This document shows, piece by piece, positions 1 through 6,459 of a stretch of 8,919 nucleotides of DNA. Source of the stretch: JAGOPO01 sp038065515 (GTDB lineage: Bacteria > Patescibacteriota > Minisyncoccia > 2-02-FULL-40-12 > GWA2-44-9). Every line of letters begins with the position of its first letter. Position 1 is the first letter of the stretch. The stretch is taken from positions 1-8,919 of the forward strand of contig JBBTQV010000039.1 of assembly GCA_038065515.1 (NCBI GenBank). Direction: 5' to 3'. The notes beneath the pieces are model-generated. The model was not told the origin of the DNA. It was given only the letters and a program-made list of their open reading frames with translations, and did no database searches. Made by a program: the position numbers and the translations under genes.

Positions 1-57
1 GCATATACATATCCTAGGCCATTGGGTGTTGCGAAGCTATTGAACCATTACGGACCA

Positions 58-86
58 TTGACATTTTTGCCGTTTACTGATATACT
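58..86 (+). promoter_or_regulatory. sigma-70-type promoter of the secreted-protein operon
   Basis: A perfect -35 box TTGACA (58-63) is followed after 17 nt by TATACT (81-86), with an extended -10 TGA just before it (78-80). A second -10-like hexamer, TATAAT, lies at 87-92 but is 23 nt from the -35. Transcription should begin near 92-93, giving a leader of about 65 nt before the start at 158. This is the best consensus promoter in the window. The first 57 bases upstream of it show no gene that I can support. Confidence 0.8.
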
Positions 87-144
87 TATAATGTTAGGCC
101 GTGAGGCAGTGGCCCCTTTACAAGGCCCCCGCGAGGGTGAGGCC

Positions 145-150
145 GAGGAG
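145..150 (+). promoter_or_regulatory. Shine-Dalgarno that fixes the start at 158
   Basis: GAGGAG with a 7-nt spacer to the ATG at 158. This selects that start over the in-frame GTG at 101, which would place an Arg-rich extension in front of a classical signal peptide. Confidence 0.8.
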
Positions 151-157
151 AGAAGTC

Positions 158-886
158 ATGAAGAAGTTCATGCTGTACACGCTGGCAATCCTGCTGGCGC
201 TTGCGGTCGCCGTTCCGGCGACCGCGCAAAACCGCCGTTCGGGTAACCGGCGCGGCTATCAGTATGGCTATTCCGGCACCGCCCTAGAGGCCGTGACCGC
301 CCGCAACATGGGCATGGTCAACGGCTTGTTCGGCGAGCTGGGGTATGGGAGCCCCAGGTACAATCAGCGCAGTTACGACACCAGCAGGGATCGTTACAAC
401 CGCCCAGGGTACAACCACCGATACAATGACTATGGCTACGGCGGATACCGTCGCGGGCTCTCCCGCAACGAGGCCATCGGCGCCGCCGTTGTTGTTGGCG
501 GAGGCCTGCTCATCAACGCGGTGGCAAATCGCCATCGTGATGATGCAAGCAAAGCCGAAGAGCCCAGCAAGTGCTTCGAGCGGGTCGTGAAGAACGCCCG
601 CAAGCAGCATGTTGAGTTGGACGCTTCCGAGGCCATGGCCTTCTGCAACGGGCAACCGATACAGGGGCCCGTGACTGAAATACCGCCGACCATGCAAGAT
701 GCTTCCAGTCTCGTCACGAATGAGACTGGCGAGTGTCTCTTTGTGGATGGCCAGCGCCTTGAGCGCGGACAGCGCATGGGGGTGGACGATGTCGAGCATA
801 TCGGCATCTCAACGGAACGCGGCAGTTCTTGCCGTGTCATAGCCAAGTTCAACCGGCAGAACGGCATCTCGCTATTCTGCAGCTAG
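158..886 (+). CDS. secreted Tyr-rich protein of unknown function
   Basis: I do not recognise this 242-residue protein. It opens with a textbook Sec signal peptide: KK at residues 2-3, a hydrophobic core at 8-19, and an ATA cleavage site after residue 23. Residues 34-97 are rich in Tyr, Arg, Asn and Gly, with 12 tyrosines and several RYN or GY units. Residues 106-123 form a Gly/Ala/Val hydrophobic stretch containing VVVGGG, like a glycine-zipper helix. The C-terminal part carries five cysteines (139, 163, 193, 225, 241), one of them the penultimate residue, so disulphides are possible in the exported form. The start at 158 is set by the Shine-Dalgarno at 145-150. It is co-transcribed with the membrane protein that begins 10 nt downstream. 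A surface or envelope role is inference from the signal peptide and composition; no enzymatic motif was seen. Confidence 0.8.
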   Translation: MKKFMLYTLAILLALAVAVPATAQNRRSGNRRGYQYGYSGTALEAVTARNMGMVNGLFGELGYGSPRYNQRSYDTSRDRYNRPGYNHRYNDYGYGGYRRGLSRNEAIGAAVVVGGGLLINAVANRHRDDASKAEEPSKCFERVVKNARKQHVELDASEAMAFCNGQPIQGPVTEIPPTMQDASSLVTNETGECLFVDGQRLERGQRMGVDDVEHIGISTERGSSCRVIAKFNRQNGISLFCS

Positions 887-890
887 GAGG
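885..890 (+). promoter_or_regulatory. perfect AGGAGG Shine-Dalgarno overlapping the upstream stop codon
   Basis: AGGAGG shares two bases with the TAG stop (884-886) and lies 6 nt before the ATG at 897. It decides that start over the ATG at 892, whose frame hits a stop after four codons. The arrangement suggests that ribosomes finishing the first gene re-initiate on the second. Confidence 0.85.
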
Positions 891-896
891 CATGTC

Positions 897-1295
897 ATGT
901 GGCTAGTAGTCATTCTCGCAATCGTTCTCGGTGGCTTCCTGTTCTGGGTCGCCATCCCGTGGCTGTGGGCGCATGTGTCGCTCGGCGGCGGACTGCTCTT
1001 GAGCGGTTCGCTCCTCGTCGGAACTCCAGTCGCTCCAGACGGAAAAGCCATCCAGAAGCAGATGCCGCCTACAACGGCTACGGTTGTGGCTGTGGCGCCC
1101 ACGCCACAGATCATCGCACCGGACCCGCAAGTCGCCCTGCGTGCCGCCGTTGCCAACGAAGTGCGACAGCTACGCGAGCAGAGAACGGCAAAGTGCGACT
1201 GTGCGGAATTCAATCCGCCCGTCATCGTGTCGCCAGACAACGACGAATCCGAGTTCAACCCGCCGGTCATCGTACGCCCCCAACGGCACAGATGA
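897..1295 (+). CDS. small membrane-anchored protein with duplicated EFNPPVIV motif
   Basis: I do not recognise this 132-residue protein. Residues 1-20 form a strongly hydrophobic segment, and a second hydrophobic stretch at about 28-43 (LGGGLLLSGSLLVG) could be another membrane pass or a hairpin. A Pro/Ala/Thr/Val-rich linker follows, then a short charged helix at about 80-97. A CDC motif comes just before two copies of EFNPPVIV spaced 15 residues apart, and the C-terminus is basic. It follows the secreted protein by 10 nt with its own strong Shine-Dalgarno and is the last gene before a terminator, so the two probably work at the same surface. That partnership is inference. Reading frame, Shine-Dalgarno and terminator all support a real gene. 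Confidence 0.72.
   Translation: MWLVVILAIVLGGFLFWVAIPWLWAHVSLGGGLLLSGSLLVGTPVAPDGKAIQKQMPPTTATVVAVAPTPQIIAPDPQVALRAAVANEVRQLREQRTAKCDCAEFNPPVIVSPDNDESEFNPPVIVRPQRHR
1206..1274 (+). repeat. two-copy imperfect 24-nt repeat encoding EFNPPVIV
   Basis: Copies at 1206-1229 and 1251-1274 start 45 nt apart. They encode the same eight residues but differ at four nucleotide positions, all silent changes in third codon positions. This suggests the peptide rather than the DNA is being conserved. The spacer between the copies encodes SPDNDES. Confidence 0.8.
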
Positions 1296-1302
1296 CCTGC
1301 CC

Positions 1303-1347
1303 AGCCTGTACGCTTCATCTCCTAAGAGATGGGCGTACGGGCTTTTT
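1303..1347 (+). terminator. strong rho-independent terminator closing the first operon
   Basis: The outer stem AGCCTGTACGC (1303-1313) pairs with GCGTACGGGCT (1333-1343), with one G-U pair. The inner stem CATCTC (1316-1321) pairs with GAGATG (1326-1331) around a CTAA loop. A small TT/G internal loop separates the two stems. A run of five T (1343-1347) follows. It begins 7 nt after the stop at 1295 and insulates the secreted-protein unit from tsaE. Confidence 0.92.
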
Positions 1348-1349
1348 CA

Positions 1350-1378
1350 TTGAAATAAGCGTGGTAAAACGATACGAT
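1350..1378 (+). promoter_or_regulatory. promoter of tsaE-polA operon, short-leader or leaderless
   Basis: Two readings are possible. (a) TTGAAA (1350-1355), a 17-nt spacer and TACGAT (1373-1378) would place transcription start at about 1385, the A of the tsaE ATG, giving a leaderless mRNA. (b) An extended -10, TGG-TAAAAC (1362-1370), would start transcription around 1377. In both cases there is no room for a Shine-Dalgarno. The box GTGGTA begins exactly 24 nt before the ATG, as it also does before the glycosyltransferase gene. Which reading is right cannot be settled from sequence alone. Confidence 0.55.
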
Positions 1379-1384
1379 ACAGAT

Positions 1385-1828
1385 ATGCAGTATGTTTCTC
1401 AAAGCACACAGGACACACAGGCGATAGCTGCGAAGCTTGCGCAGAAAATCCGTGCCAAAATGCCGCTGGCCGGCGCAACAATTGTCGCATTGCGGGGAGA
1501 TTTAGGTGCGGGAAAAACAACATTCACGCAGGGGTTCGCCAATGCGTTGGGTATCACGCAACAGCCCAAGAGTCCGACATTCATGCTGGCAAAACAGTAC
1601 GCGATTCCGGGAACACCGTATTCACTGTGGCATTTGGATTGCTACCGACTTCAGAGTCACAAAGATTTGGCGGCCCTCGATCTGCACGCGCTGTTTATAG
1701 ACGCCAACAATATCATGCTCATCGAGTGGCCGGAAAACATAGGGGATGGCCTACCGCGCGACCGCATCGAAGTACATTTTGAGCACGCGGGCAACGACAA
1801 GCGCAGTATAACCATCAGCGAATCATGA
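1385..1828 (+). CDS. tsaE: TsaE, ATPase subunit of the tRNA t6A synthesis complex
   Basis: This is a 147-residue P-loop protein of the TsaE/YjeE family, which works with TsaB and TsaD to add threonylcarbamoyl to A37 of ANN-decoding tRNAs in the cytoplasm. Family marks are present in order: the Walker A motif GDLGAGKTT at residues 38-46, the SPTF segment with downstream Tyr, HLDCYRL at 83-89 and the LIEWPE block with E114-W115. Length matches the usual ~150 residues. The frame is open upstream back to 899, but that extension runs through the preceding terminator and is not coding. The ATG at 1385 is chosen because the family begins just there. An in-frame GTG at 1361 is the only near alternative and would add eight residues. 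There is no Shine-Dalgarno. The stop overlaps the polA start (ATGA, 1825-1828). The partner genes tsaB and tsaD are not in this window. Confidence 0.95.
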   Translation: MQYVSQSTQDTQAIAAKLAQKIRAKMPLAGATIVALRGDLGAGKTTFTQGFANALGITQQPKSPTFMLAKQYAIPGTPYSLWHLDCYRLQSHKDLAALDLHALFIDANNIMLIEWPENIGDGLPRDRIEVHFEHAGNDKRSITISES

Positions 1829-4470
1829 AAAAACTTGTTCTCATCGATTCAAATGCGCTGGTGCACCGGGCATTTCATGCTCTGCCTCCTTTGTCGTCAC
1901 CAACGGGACAACCGACCAATGCGGTGTATGGATTCACCTCACTTCTCCTGAAGATGATAGGAGACCTGAAGCCCGACTACATCGTGGCGACTTTCGATCT
2001 TGCCGGCCCCACTTTCCGTCACGAGGAATACGAGCAGTATAAAGCCCAGCGCGTCAAAGCTCCCGATGAGCTGTACGAACAGATTCCCGCGGTGAAACGC
2101 ATTCTCACTGCGATGGGTATTCCAATTCTCGCAAAGGAAGGGTTTGAGGCCGACGATGTTATCGGCACCATCAGCGCGCAGACGCAAGACCTTCCCAATT
2201 TGCAAACCGTCATCGTGACCGGAGATTTGGACACCCTACAATTGGTACACGGGCGCACTGTGGTCGTATTCACGCTCCGCAAGGGGATGTCCGACACGGT
2301 GATGTACGACGAAGACGGCGTACGCGAGCGCTACGGCATCGCACCCTCACAGGTGGCCGACCTCAAAGGCCTCAAGGGCGACCCGAGCGACAACATCCCC
2401 GGCGTCAAAGGTATCGGTGAAAAAACAGCCATCATCCTCGTGCAGAAATTCGGAGATATCGAAACGCTCTACAAGGAACTGGAGAAACCGGAATTCGCCG
2501 CGGACAAGAAAGAGGGAATATCAGAAAATCTGCGGGCAAAGTTGCTCGACCAGAAAGATATGGCGCTTTTCAGCAAAAAATTGTCGACCATTGTGCGAGA
2601 TGTGCCGGTGTCATTTGATCTGGAAGCCGCCGACTGGCACCGCCATCTGGATATGCCGGCACTGGAACAGCTGTGTAAAGAGTTTGGTTTTACTTCTTTG
2701 ATGAAACGCATCAATACAGCCCTCGGCGCGACCGTGAAAGCAACAACCACGCAGGCGCTCGATCTCGATGGTGCGCGCCAGCCAGCACTATCAAGGGCAA
2801 TTTTAGTCAGTAAGCCGGAAAAGCTACCCGAAGCGTCAGAGGCCGCGGTACATGGAGTTATCAGCGGGGGCGTACTGCAAACGCTGTATATCACCACCGA
2901 CGGTACCGCTGTGTATGCGCTGTCCGAACCGACGCCACAAGTGTTGGCGGAAACGCTCACGCGCTTCAAAACAATCATCGGCCACGACCTTAAGCCAATC
3001 ATTAAGTTGATGCCGGACCCGGCGTTGCTGGTCGGATATTCGTTGATGGATACCCGCATCGCCTCATGGCTCGCAAATCCGGAACAACGCGACTATGCGC
3101 TCCAGCGCGTGTACTACGAGGTGGCGGCGCTCATGCTGGACGAAGACCAATCCACATGGCCCATAGCGATCTGGCAGTTGCGACCCCTGTTGTGGGACCA
3201 CCTGAAGTCTATGGACATGCTAATGGTGCTTACCGATATTGAAATGCCGCTGGTGCCCATTTTGGCCTCCATGGAGCAAGCTGGAATCCGGGTAGATACC
3301 GCTCACATCAGCGACTTGCTGGAAATGGCCAGCACCGAGGTGGCAAAATTGGAAGCGCACATATACAAACTCGCCGGGGGTGAATTCAATATCAACTCGC
3401 CGGCGCAACTGGGAGAAATTTTGTTTACCAAACTCGGACTCAAGGGACGGGTGCGCCGCACCGGCGGGGGAGCGCTCTCCACGGCCGCATCAGAACTGGA
3501 AAAACTTCGCGATGAACACCCCATCGTCGAGCAAATACTGCAGTACCGTGAACTGAACAAGCTCAAGACGACCTACATTGAACCTTTTCCGTCACTCGTT
3601 GCGGCCGACGGACGCCTGCACACCACCTACAACCAAACGGGAACTGCTACGGGACGGCTTTCGTCATCAGACCCGAACCTGCAGAATATTCCCACGCGCA
3701 CCGAACTGGGACAACGGTTCCGAACCGCATTTGTGGCGCCCGAGGGATACCGGCTTCTCTCGCTGGACTACTCACAGCTCGAACTGCGCATTGTAGCGCA
3801 CATCGCACACGACGAGACCATGATCGAGGCGTTCCGCTCCGGGGAGGACATTCACACGCGTACGGCGTGCGAAGTATTCGGCGTCGCACCCATTCAGGTT
3901 GACCGGGATATGCGCCGTCAGGCCAAGGTGCTTAACTTCGGCATCATCTACGGCATGGGCGTTCTCGGATTTGCCCGCGCCGCGGGTATCGGACGCGATG
4001 CGGCAAAACGGTTCATCGATGAGTACTTTACACGGTTTTCAGGCGTTGCGAAATACATGGAACACACGAAGGCGGAGGCATTCGAGCGCGGGTATGTCAC
4101 CACACTGTTGGGTCGGCGTCGTCCGCTTCCGGACATCAACAATCGCATCCCCCAGCTTGCCGCACAGGCAGAGCGCATGGCGATCAACCATCCCATTCAG
4201 GGCACCGGTGCCGACTTGATGAAGCTCGCCATGATTGCCATCGAACGGCATCTGCGCGAGCAAGGGTCAAATTGTCCAGCGCGCATGCTATTGCAGGTGC
4301 ATGATGAACTGGTGTTTGAAGTGGAGGAGGGCGCGGTAGAAGAAACCGCGCGTGTGTTGGCACATATCATGGAAACAACATACAAACTGGATGTGCCACT
4401 TGTCGCCGATGCAAAGGCAGGTATGAATTGGGCTGAAATGAAACCACTCGAACACGCACAACCCGCATGA
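1825..4470 (+). CDS. polA: DNA polymerase I with an apparently inactive proofreading domain
   Basis: 881-residue family A polymerase for Okazaki fragment maturation and repair synthesis. The N-terminal 5'-nuclease domain (about 1-290) keeps its acidic metal ligands: D8, the EADD run at 108-111, D134 and D136, and the D186/D189 region leading into a helix-hairpin-helix (GVKGIGEKTA). The middle region (about 300-480) occupies the place of the 3'-5' exonuclease but lacks the DxE motif and has DLKPI where the NLKYD motif is expected; only D409 in an MDT motif recalls the fold, so proofreading is probably absent. The polymerase domain is complete: R611 (TGRLSS), motif A D648 and E653, motif B R697/K701/F705/Y709, motif C H826-D827-E828. 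F705 corresponds to E. coli F762. The start overlaps the tsaE stop by 4 nt and the stop overlaps the next gene by 4 nt, so translation is probably coupled; no Shine-Dalgarno is seen. Confidence 0.97.
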   Translation: MKKLVLIDSNALVHRAFHALPPLSSPTGQPTNAVYGFTSLLLKMIGDLKPDYIVATFDLAGPTFRHEEYEQYKAQRVKAPDELYEQIPAVKRILTAMGIPILAKEGFEADDVIGTISAQTQDLPNLQTVIVTGDLDTLQLVHGRTVVVFTLRKGMSDTVMYDEDGVRERYGIAPSQVADLKGLKGDPSDNIPGVKGIGEKTAIILVQKFGDIETLYKELEKPEFAADKKEGISENLRAKLLDQKDMALFSKKLSTIVRDVPVSFDLEAADWHRHLDMPALEQLCKEFGFTSLMKRINTALGATVKATTTQALDLDGARQPALSRAILVSKPEKLPEASEAAVHGVISGGVLQTLYITTDGTAVYALSEPTPQVLAETLTRFKTIIGHDLKPIIKLMPDPALLVGYSLMDTRIASWLANPEQRDYALQRVYYEVAALMLDEDQSTWPIAIWQLRPLLWDHLKSMDMLMVLTDIEMPLVPILASMEQAGIRVDTAHISDLLEMASTEVAKLEAHIYKLAGGEFNINSPAQLGEILFTKLGLKGRVRRTGGGALSTAASELEKLRDEHPIVEQILQYRELNKLKTTYIEPFPSLVAADGRLHTTYNQTGTATGRLSSSDPNLQNIPTRTELGQRFRTAFVAPEGYRLLSLDYSQLELRIVAHIAHDETMIEAFRSGEDIHTRTACEVFGVAPIQVDRDMRRQAKVLNFGIIYGMGVLGFARAAGIGRDAAKRFIDEYFTRFSGVAKYMEHTKAEAFERGYVTTLLGRRRPLPDINNRIPQLAAQAERMAINHPIQGTGADLMKLAMIAIERHLREQGSNCPARMLLQVHDELVFEVEEGAVEETARVLAHIMETTYKLDVPLVADAKAGMNWAEMKPLEHAQPA

Positions 4471-5483
4471 AACTACGCATCCCGACACTCAACACTACGG
4501 TCTGGGCCGCAATCGCGGTCGCCGTTGTGTTTGTGGGAGTATTTCTGTTCTGGATTTTCCGCGGGACGAGCATCACCGTTGTTAATGAACAGCCGTCCGG
4601 GCCCCTAAGCCCGTTGACCGGTTTGCCATGTGCCGGCGCCCACCGGCGGCCTATTGCTATCATGCTGGCATCCGATCCGGAAGCGCGCCCGTTATCGGGC
4701 ATAAGCCAGGCCGATATGGTATTTGAAATGCCCGTGACTCCGAACGGCATCACGCGGATCATGGCTGTTTACCAATGTTCGGATCCGCAAGAAATCGGCT
4801 CCGTCCGTTCCGCCCGCCAGGATTTCATCCCGCTCGCGCAGGGGGTTGATGCCATTTTTGCGCACTGGGGCGGAGAGCATGATGCCCTTGCCGAGCTTGA
4901 TGCGCGTGTCGTCGATAATGTCGACGCGCTGAAATATGAGGGGAGTACTTTCTATCGTAAGCAGGGGATACCCAGACCGCACAACGGATTCACAACGCTC
5001 CCATTGATACGCGAACGCGCCGACCAGCTCGGATACCGTGCATCAACTAGCTTGCCCGCGTATACGCACATCACCGGCAAAGTTGAACGCAACCTCGGGA
5101 CCATCGCTGATTCCGCAACTGTACCGTGGCTGCAAGGAATGGATGTGCGCTTTTCCTACGACGAAGCAAGTAATGCATATCTTCGGTGGCGTGGCGGCAC
5201 ACCGGAAATCGACACAACAAACAGGGAACAGGCGCGGGCTAGCGTTGTGATCATCATGAAGACCGCATCATCGTTTCTGCGCGATCAGTACATCAGTGTA
5301 ACCACCACCGGTTCCGGCGTGGCAACGATCTGGCAAGGAGGCCGGAGTATCAGCGCGCTCTGGAAAAAACCGACTGCGACGGCTATGCTTGCATTCACCG
5401 ACAGTCAGGGCAAAGCGATACCGTTGGAGCCCGGAACGATATGGGTGCTCATCGATACTCCGTTGCCCGCTGTCACCCAATAA
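4467..5483 (+). CDS. DUF3048 (YerB-like) membrane-anchored extracytoplasmic protein
   Basis: 338 residues matching the DUF3048/YerB family, whose biochemical function is not established. A single membrane anchor spans residues 12-31. Bacillus YerB is a lipoprotein, but no lipobox cysteine is present here, so the protein is held by the helix with the rest outside. The family signature follows: PLTGLPC at 49-55, a RPIAIMLASDPEARPLSG block, the QADMVFE segment, ITRIMAVYQ, IGSVRSAR at 110-117, then a HWGGEHDA segment. The C-terminal subdomain has the expected V..W-G.....W pattern ending in GTIWVLIDT. It looks complete and undamaged. The ATG overlaps the polA stop (ATGA, 4467-4470), and holA begins 4 nt after its stop, so an envelope protein sits inside a replication-gene operon. 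Two of its arginine codons are AGA or AGG, unlike holA. Confidence 0.9.
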   Translation: MKLRIPTLNTTVWAAIAVAVVFVGVFLFWIFRGTSITVVNEQPSGPLSPLTGLPCAGAHRRPIAIMLASDPEARPLSGISQADMVFEMPVTPNGITRIMAVYQCSDPQEIGSVRSARQDFIPLAQGVDAIFAHWGGEHDALAELDARVVDNVDALKYEGSTFYRKQGIPRPHNGFTTLPLIRERADQLGYRASTSLPAYTHITGKVERNLGTIADSATVPWLQGMDVRFSYDEASNAYLRWRGGTPEIDTTNREQARASVVIIMKTASSFLRDQYISVTTTGSGVATIWQGGRSISALWKKPTATAMLAFTDSQGKAIPLEPGTIWVLIDTPLPAVTQ

Positions 5484-5487
5484 TTCC

Positions 5488-6426
5488 ATGCTGATTCTGT
5501 ATTCCGGCTCTGATGCATACCGCCTCCGCCACGCGACCACTGCGCTGGTGGCGGAATATCACGCAACCTACGGTTCAGTATTGAATCTTTTTACGGTCGA
5601 TGGGGACGATGACGATGCCGCCGAACAGCTCGAACGACCGTTGAAGTATCCGTCGTTTTTTGAGGAGAAGAAGCTCATCGTCGTCAGTAACGCCGCAGGC
5701 GCTGCCATGGCCGGTATTCTGAAGCAGTACAAACTGCATGAGCTCGATGACATCGTGCTTGCCGCCGTTCAGCACACAAAGAATGAATCCTGTGACAAGA
5801 AAGTACTCACGGCTCTTGCCAAGGCAGCGAACAAGACGGAAGCATTTGAACCGCTTACCGGCGTAGCGCTGGCTTCCTGGGTTCGCGATTACTGCACAGA
5901 TCGGAACGCTACCATCGAAACCGCCGCACTTACCGCACTTTTGCAACGCACCAACAGTGACATGCAGTCTCTCTCTAACGAACTTGGGAAACTGTGTGCG
6001 TATGCGGGTAACGGGGTCATCGCCCTGCAGGCCGTGCAGTTGCTGACACCAACCCGTTATGAACAGGACGGGTGGGAATTGTCCAATGCGCTCGCCGCGC
6101 ACGACAAGCGTTCTGTCATCGCCGTGCTGTGGCGGCGTCTGCAGGATGGCGTCTCGGAACAACTGCTCCTGGCATCGCTTGCCGCAGGCATCCGCAATCT
6201 TTCCCTAGTCAAAGATATGCAGGCACGACACCAGCCAAACGGCGTCATCGCGTCGGCCACCGGCTTACACCCGTTCGTCATCTCGAAAACGACCCGTGGA
6301 GCGGCTGCCGCTGATGCCGACAAACTACGGCACGCGCATCTCGGGCTCGCACGCCTGGATCGTTCTTCAAAAGACGGCCTCGCCGATACCGCTGACGGAC
6401 TGTTCTCGATCCTCTTGGGCCTCTAA
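5488..6426 (+). CDS. holA: DNA polymerase III delta subunit (clamp loader wrench)
   Basis: 312 residues of the HolA family. The delta subunit binds and opens the beta sliding clamp as part of the clamp-loader complex in the cytoplasm. Evidence is the opening LILYSGSDAYRLR, equivalent to the family's usual Y-G-D/E-x-x-x-R start, a KKLIVVSN strand near residue 57, the SLSNELGKLCAYAG helix typical of the end of the AAA+-like region, and a helical C-terminal collar domain ending in a DGLADTADGLFSILL segment in place of the usual K.G......LE..L helix. It is slightly shorter than common homologues (about 330-345), but domain coverage looks full. The open frame extends upstream to 5389 inside the DUF3048 gene; the ATG at 5488 is chosen because it begins the family's first strand and avoids a long overlap. 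There is no Shine-Dalgarno. All 16 arginine codons are CGN. Confidence 0.88.
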   Translation: MLILYSGSDAYRLRHATTALVAEYHATYGSVLNLFTVDGDDDDAAEQLERPLKYPSFFEEKKLIVVSNAAGAAMAGILKQYKLHELDDIVLAAVQHTKNESCDKKVLTALAKAANKTEAFEPLTGVALASWVRDYCTDRNATIETAALTALLQRTNSDMQSLSNELGKLCAYAGNGVIALQAVQLLTPTRYEQDGWELSNALAAHDKRSVIAVLWRRLQDGVSEQLLLASLAAGIRNLSLVKDMQARHQPNGVIASATGLHPFVISKTTRGAAAADADKLRHAHLGLARLDRSSKDGLADTADGLFSILLGL

Positions 6427-6434
6427 GGTTGTTT

Positions 6435-6445
6435 TGTGGTATCCT
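6435..6445 (+). promoter_or_regulatory. extended -10 promoter of the glycosyltransferase-phosphatase pair
   Basis: TGTGG-TATCCT has an extended -10 TGn (6437-6439) followed by a hexamer matching TATAAT at four of six positions. No convincing -35 box is found at the right distance; a TTGGGC at 6415-6420 is 19 nt upstream. Predicted transcription start near 6452 leaves about 8 nt before the ATG at 6460. No terminator separates holA from this site, so read-through from the upstream operon is also likely. Confidence 0.5.
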
Positions 6446-6459
6446 CAACATTGAACTCC

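Noticed and set aside
112..139. GC-rich leader of the first operon as a riboswitch or attenuator
   Set aside because: Only a 4-bp stem (CCTT/AAGG) is visible, with no T-run and no recognisable aptamer; too weak to annotate.
101..157. GTG start at 101 extending the secreted protein by 19 residues
   Set aside because: The extension has no Shine-Dalgarno, lies close to the expected transcription start and would bury a clear signal peptide; the ATG at 158 has a good Shine-Dalgarno.
284..799. Minus-strand open frame of 171 codons opposite the secreted-protein gene
   Set aside because: There is no promoter or Shine-Dalgarno and the composition mirrors the GC-rich sense gene; the plus-strand gene has far better support.
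899..1384. Open frame upstream of tsaE as a 162-residue N-terminal extension
   Set aside because: It overlaps the membrane-protein gene in another frame, runs through a strong terminator and has no family similarity; TsaE begins at 1385.
2469..3059. Minus-strand open frame of 196 codons inside polA
   Set aside because: Ser/Arg/Val-rich shadow translation opposite a well-conserved gene, with no recognisable motif.
5389..5487. Earlier start for holA inside the DUF3048 gene
   Set aside because: It would need a 95-nt overlap and adds residues unlike the family's N-terminus; the ATG at 5488 begins the first conserved strand.
5575..6162. Minus-strand open frame of 195 codons inside holA
   Set aside because: Shadow of holA with no domain, promoter or ribosome site.
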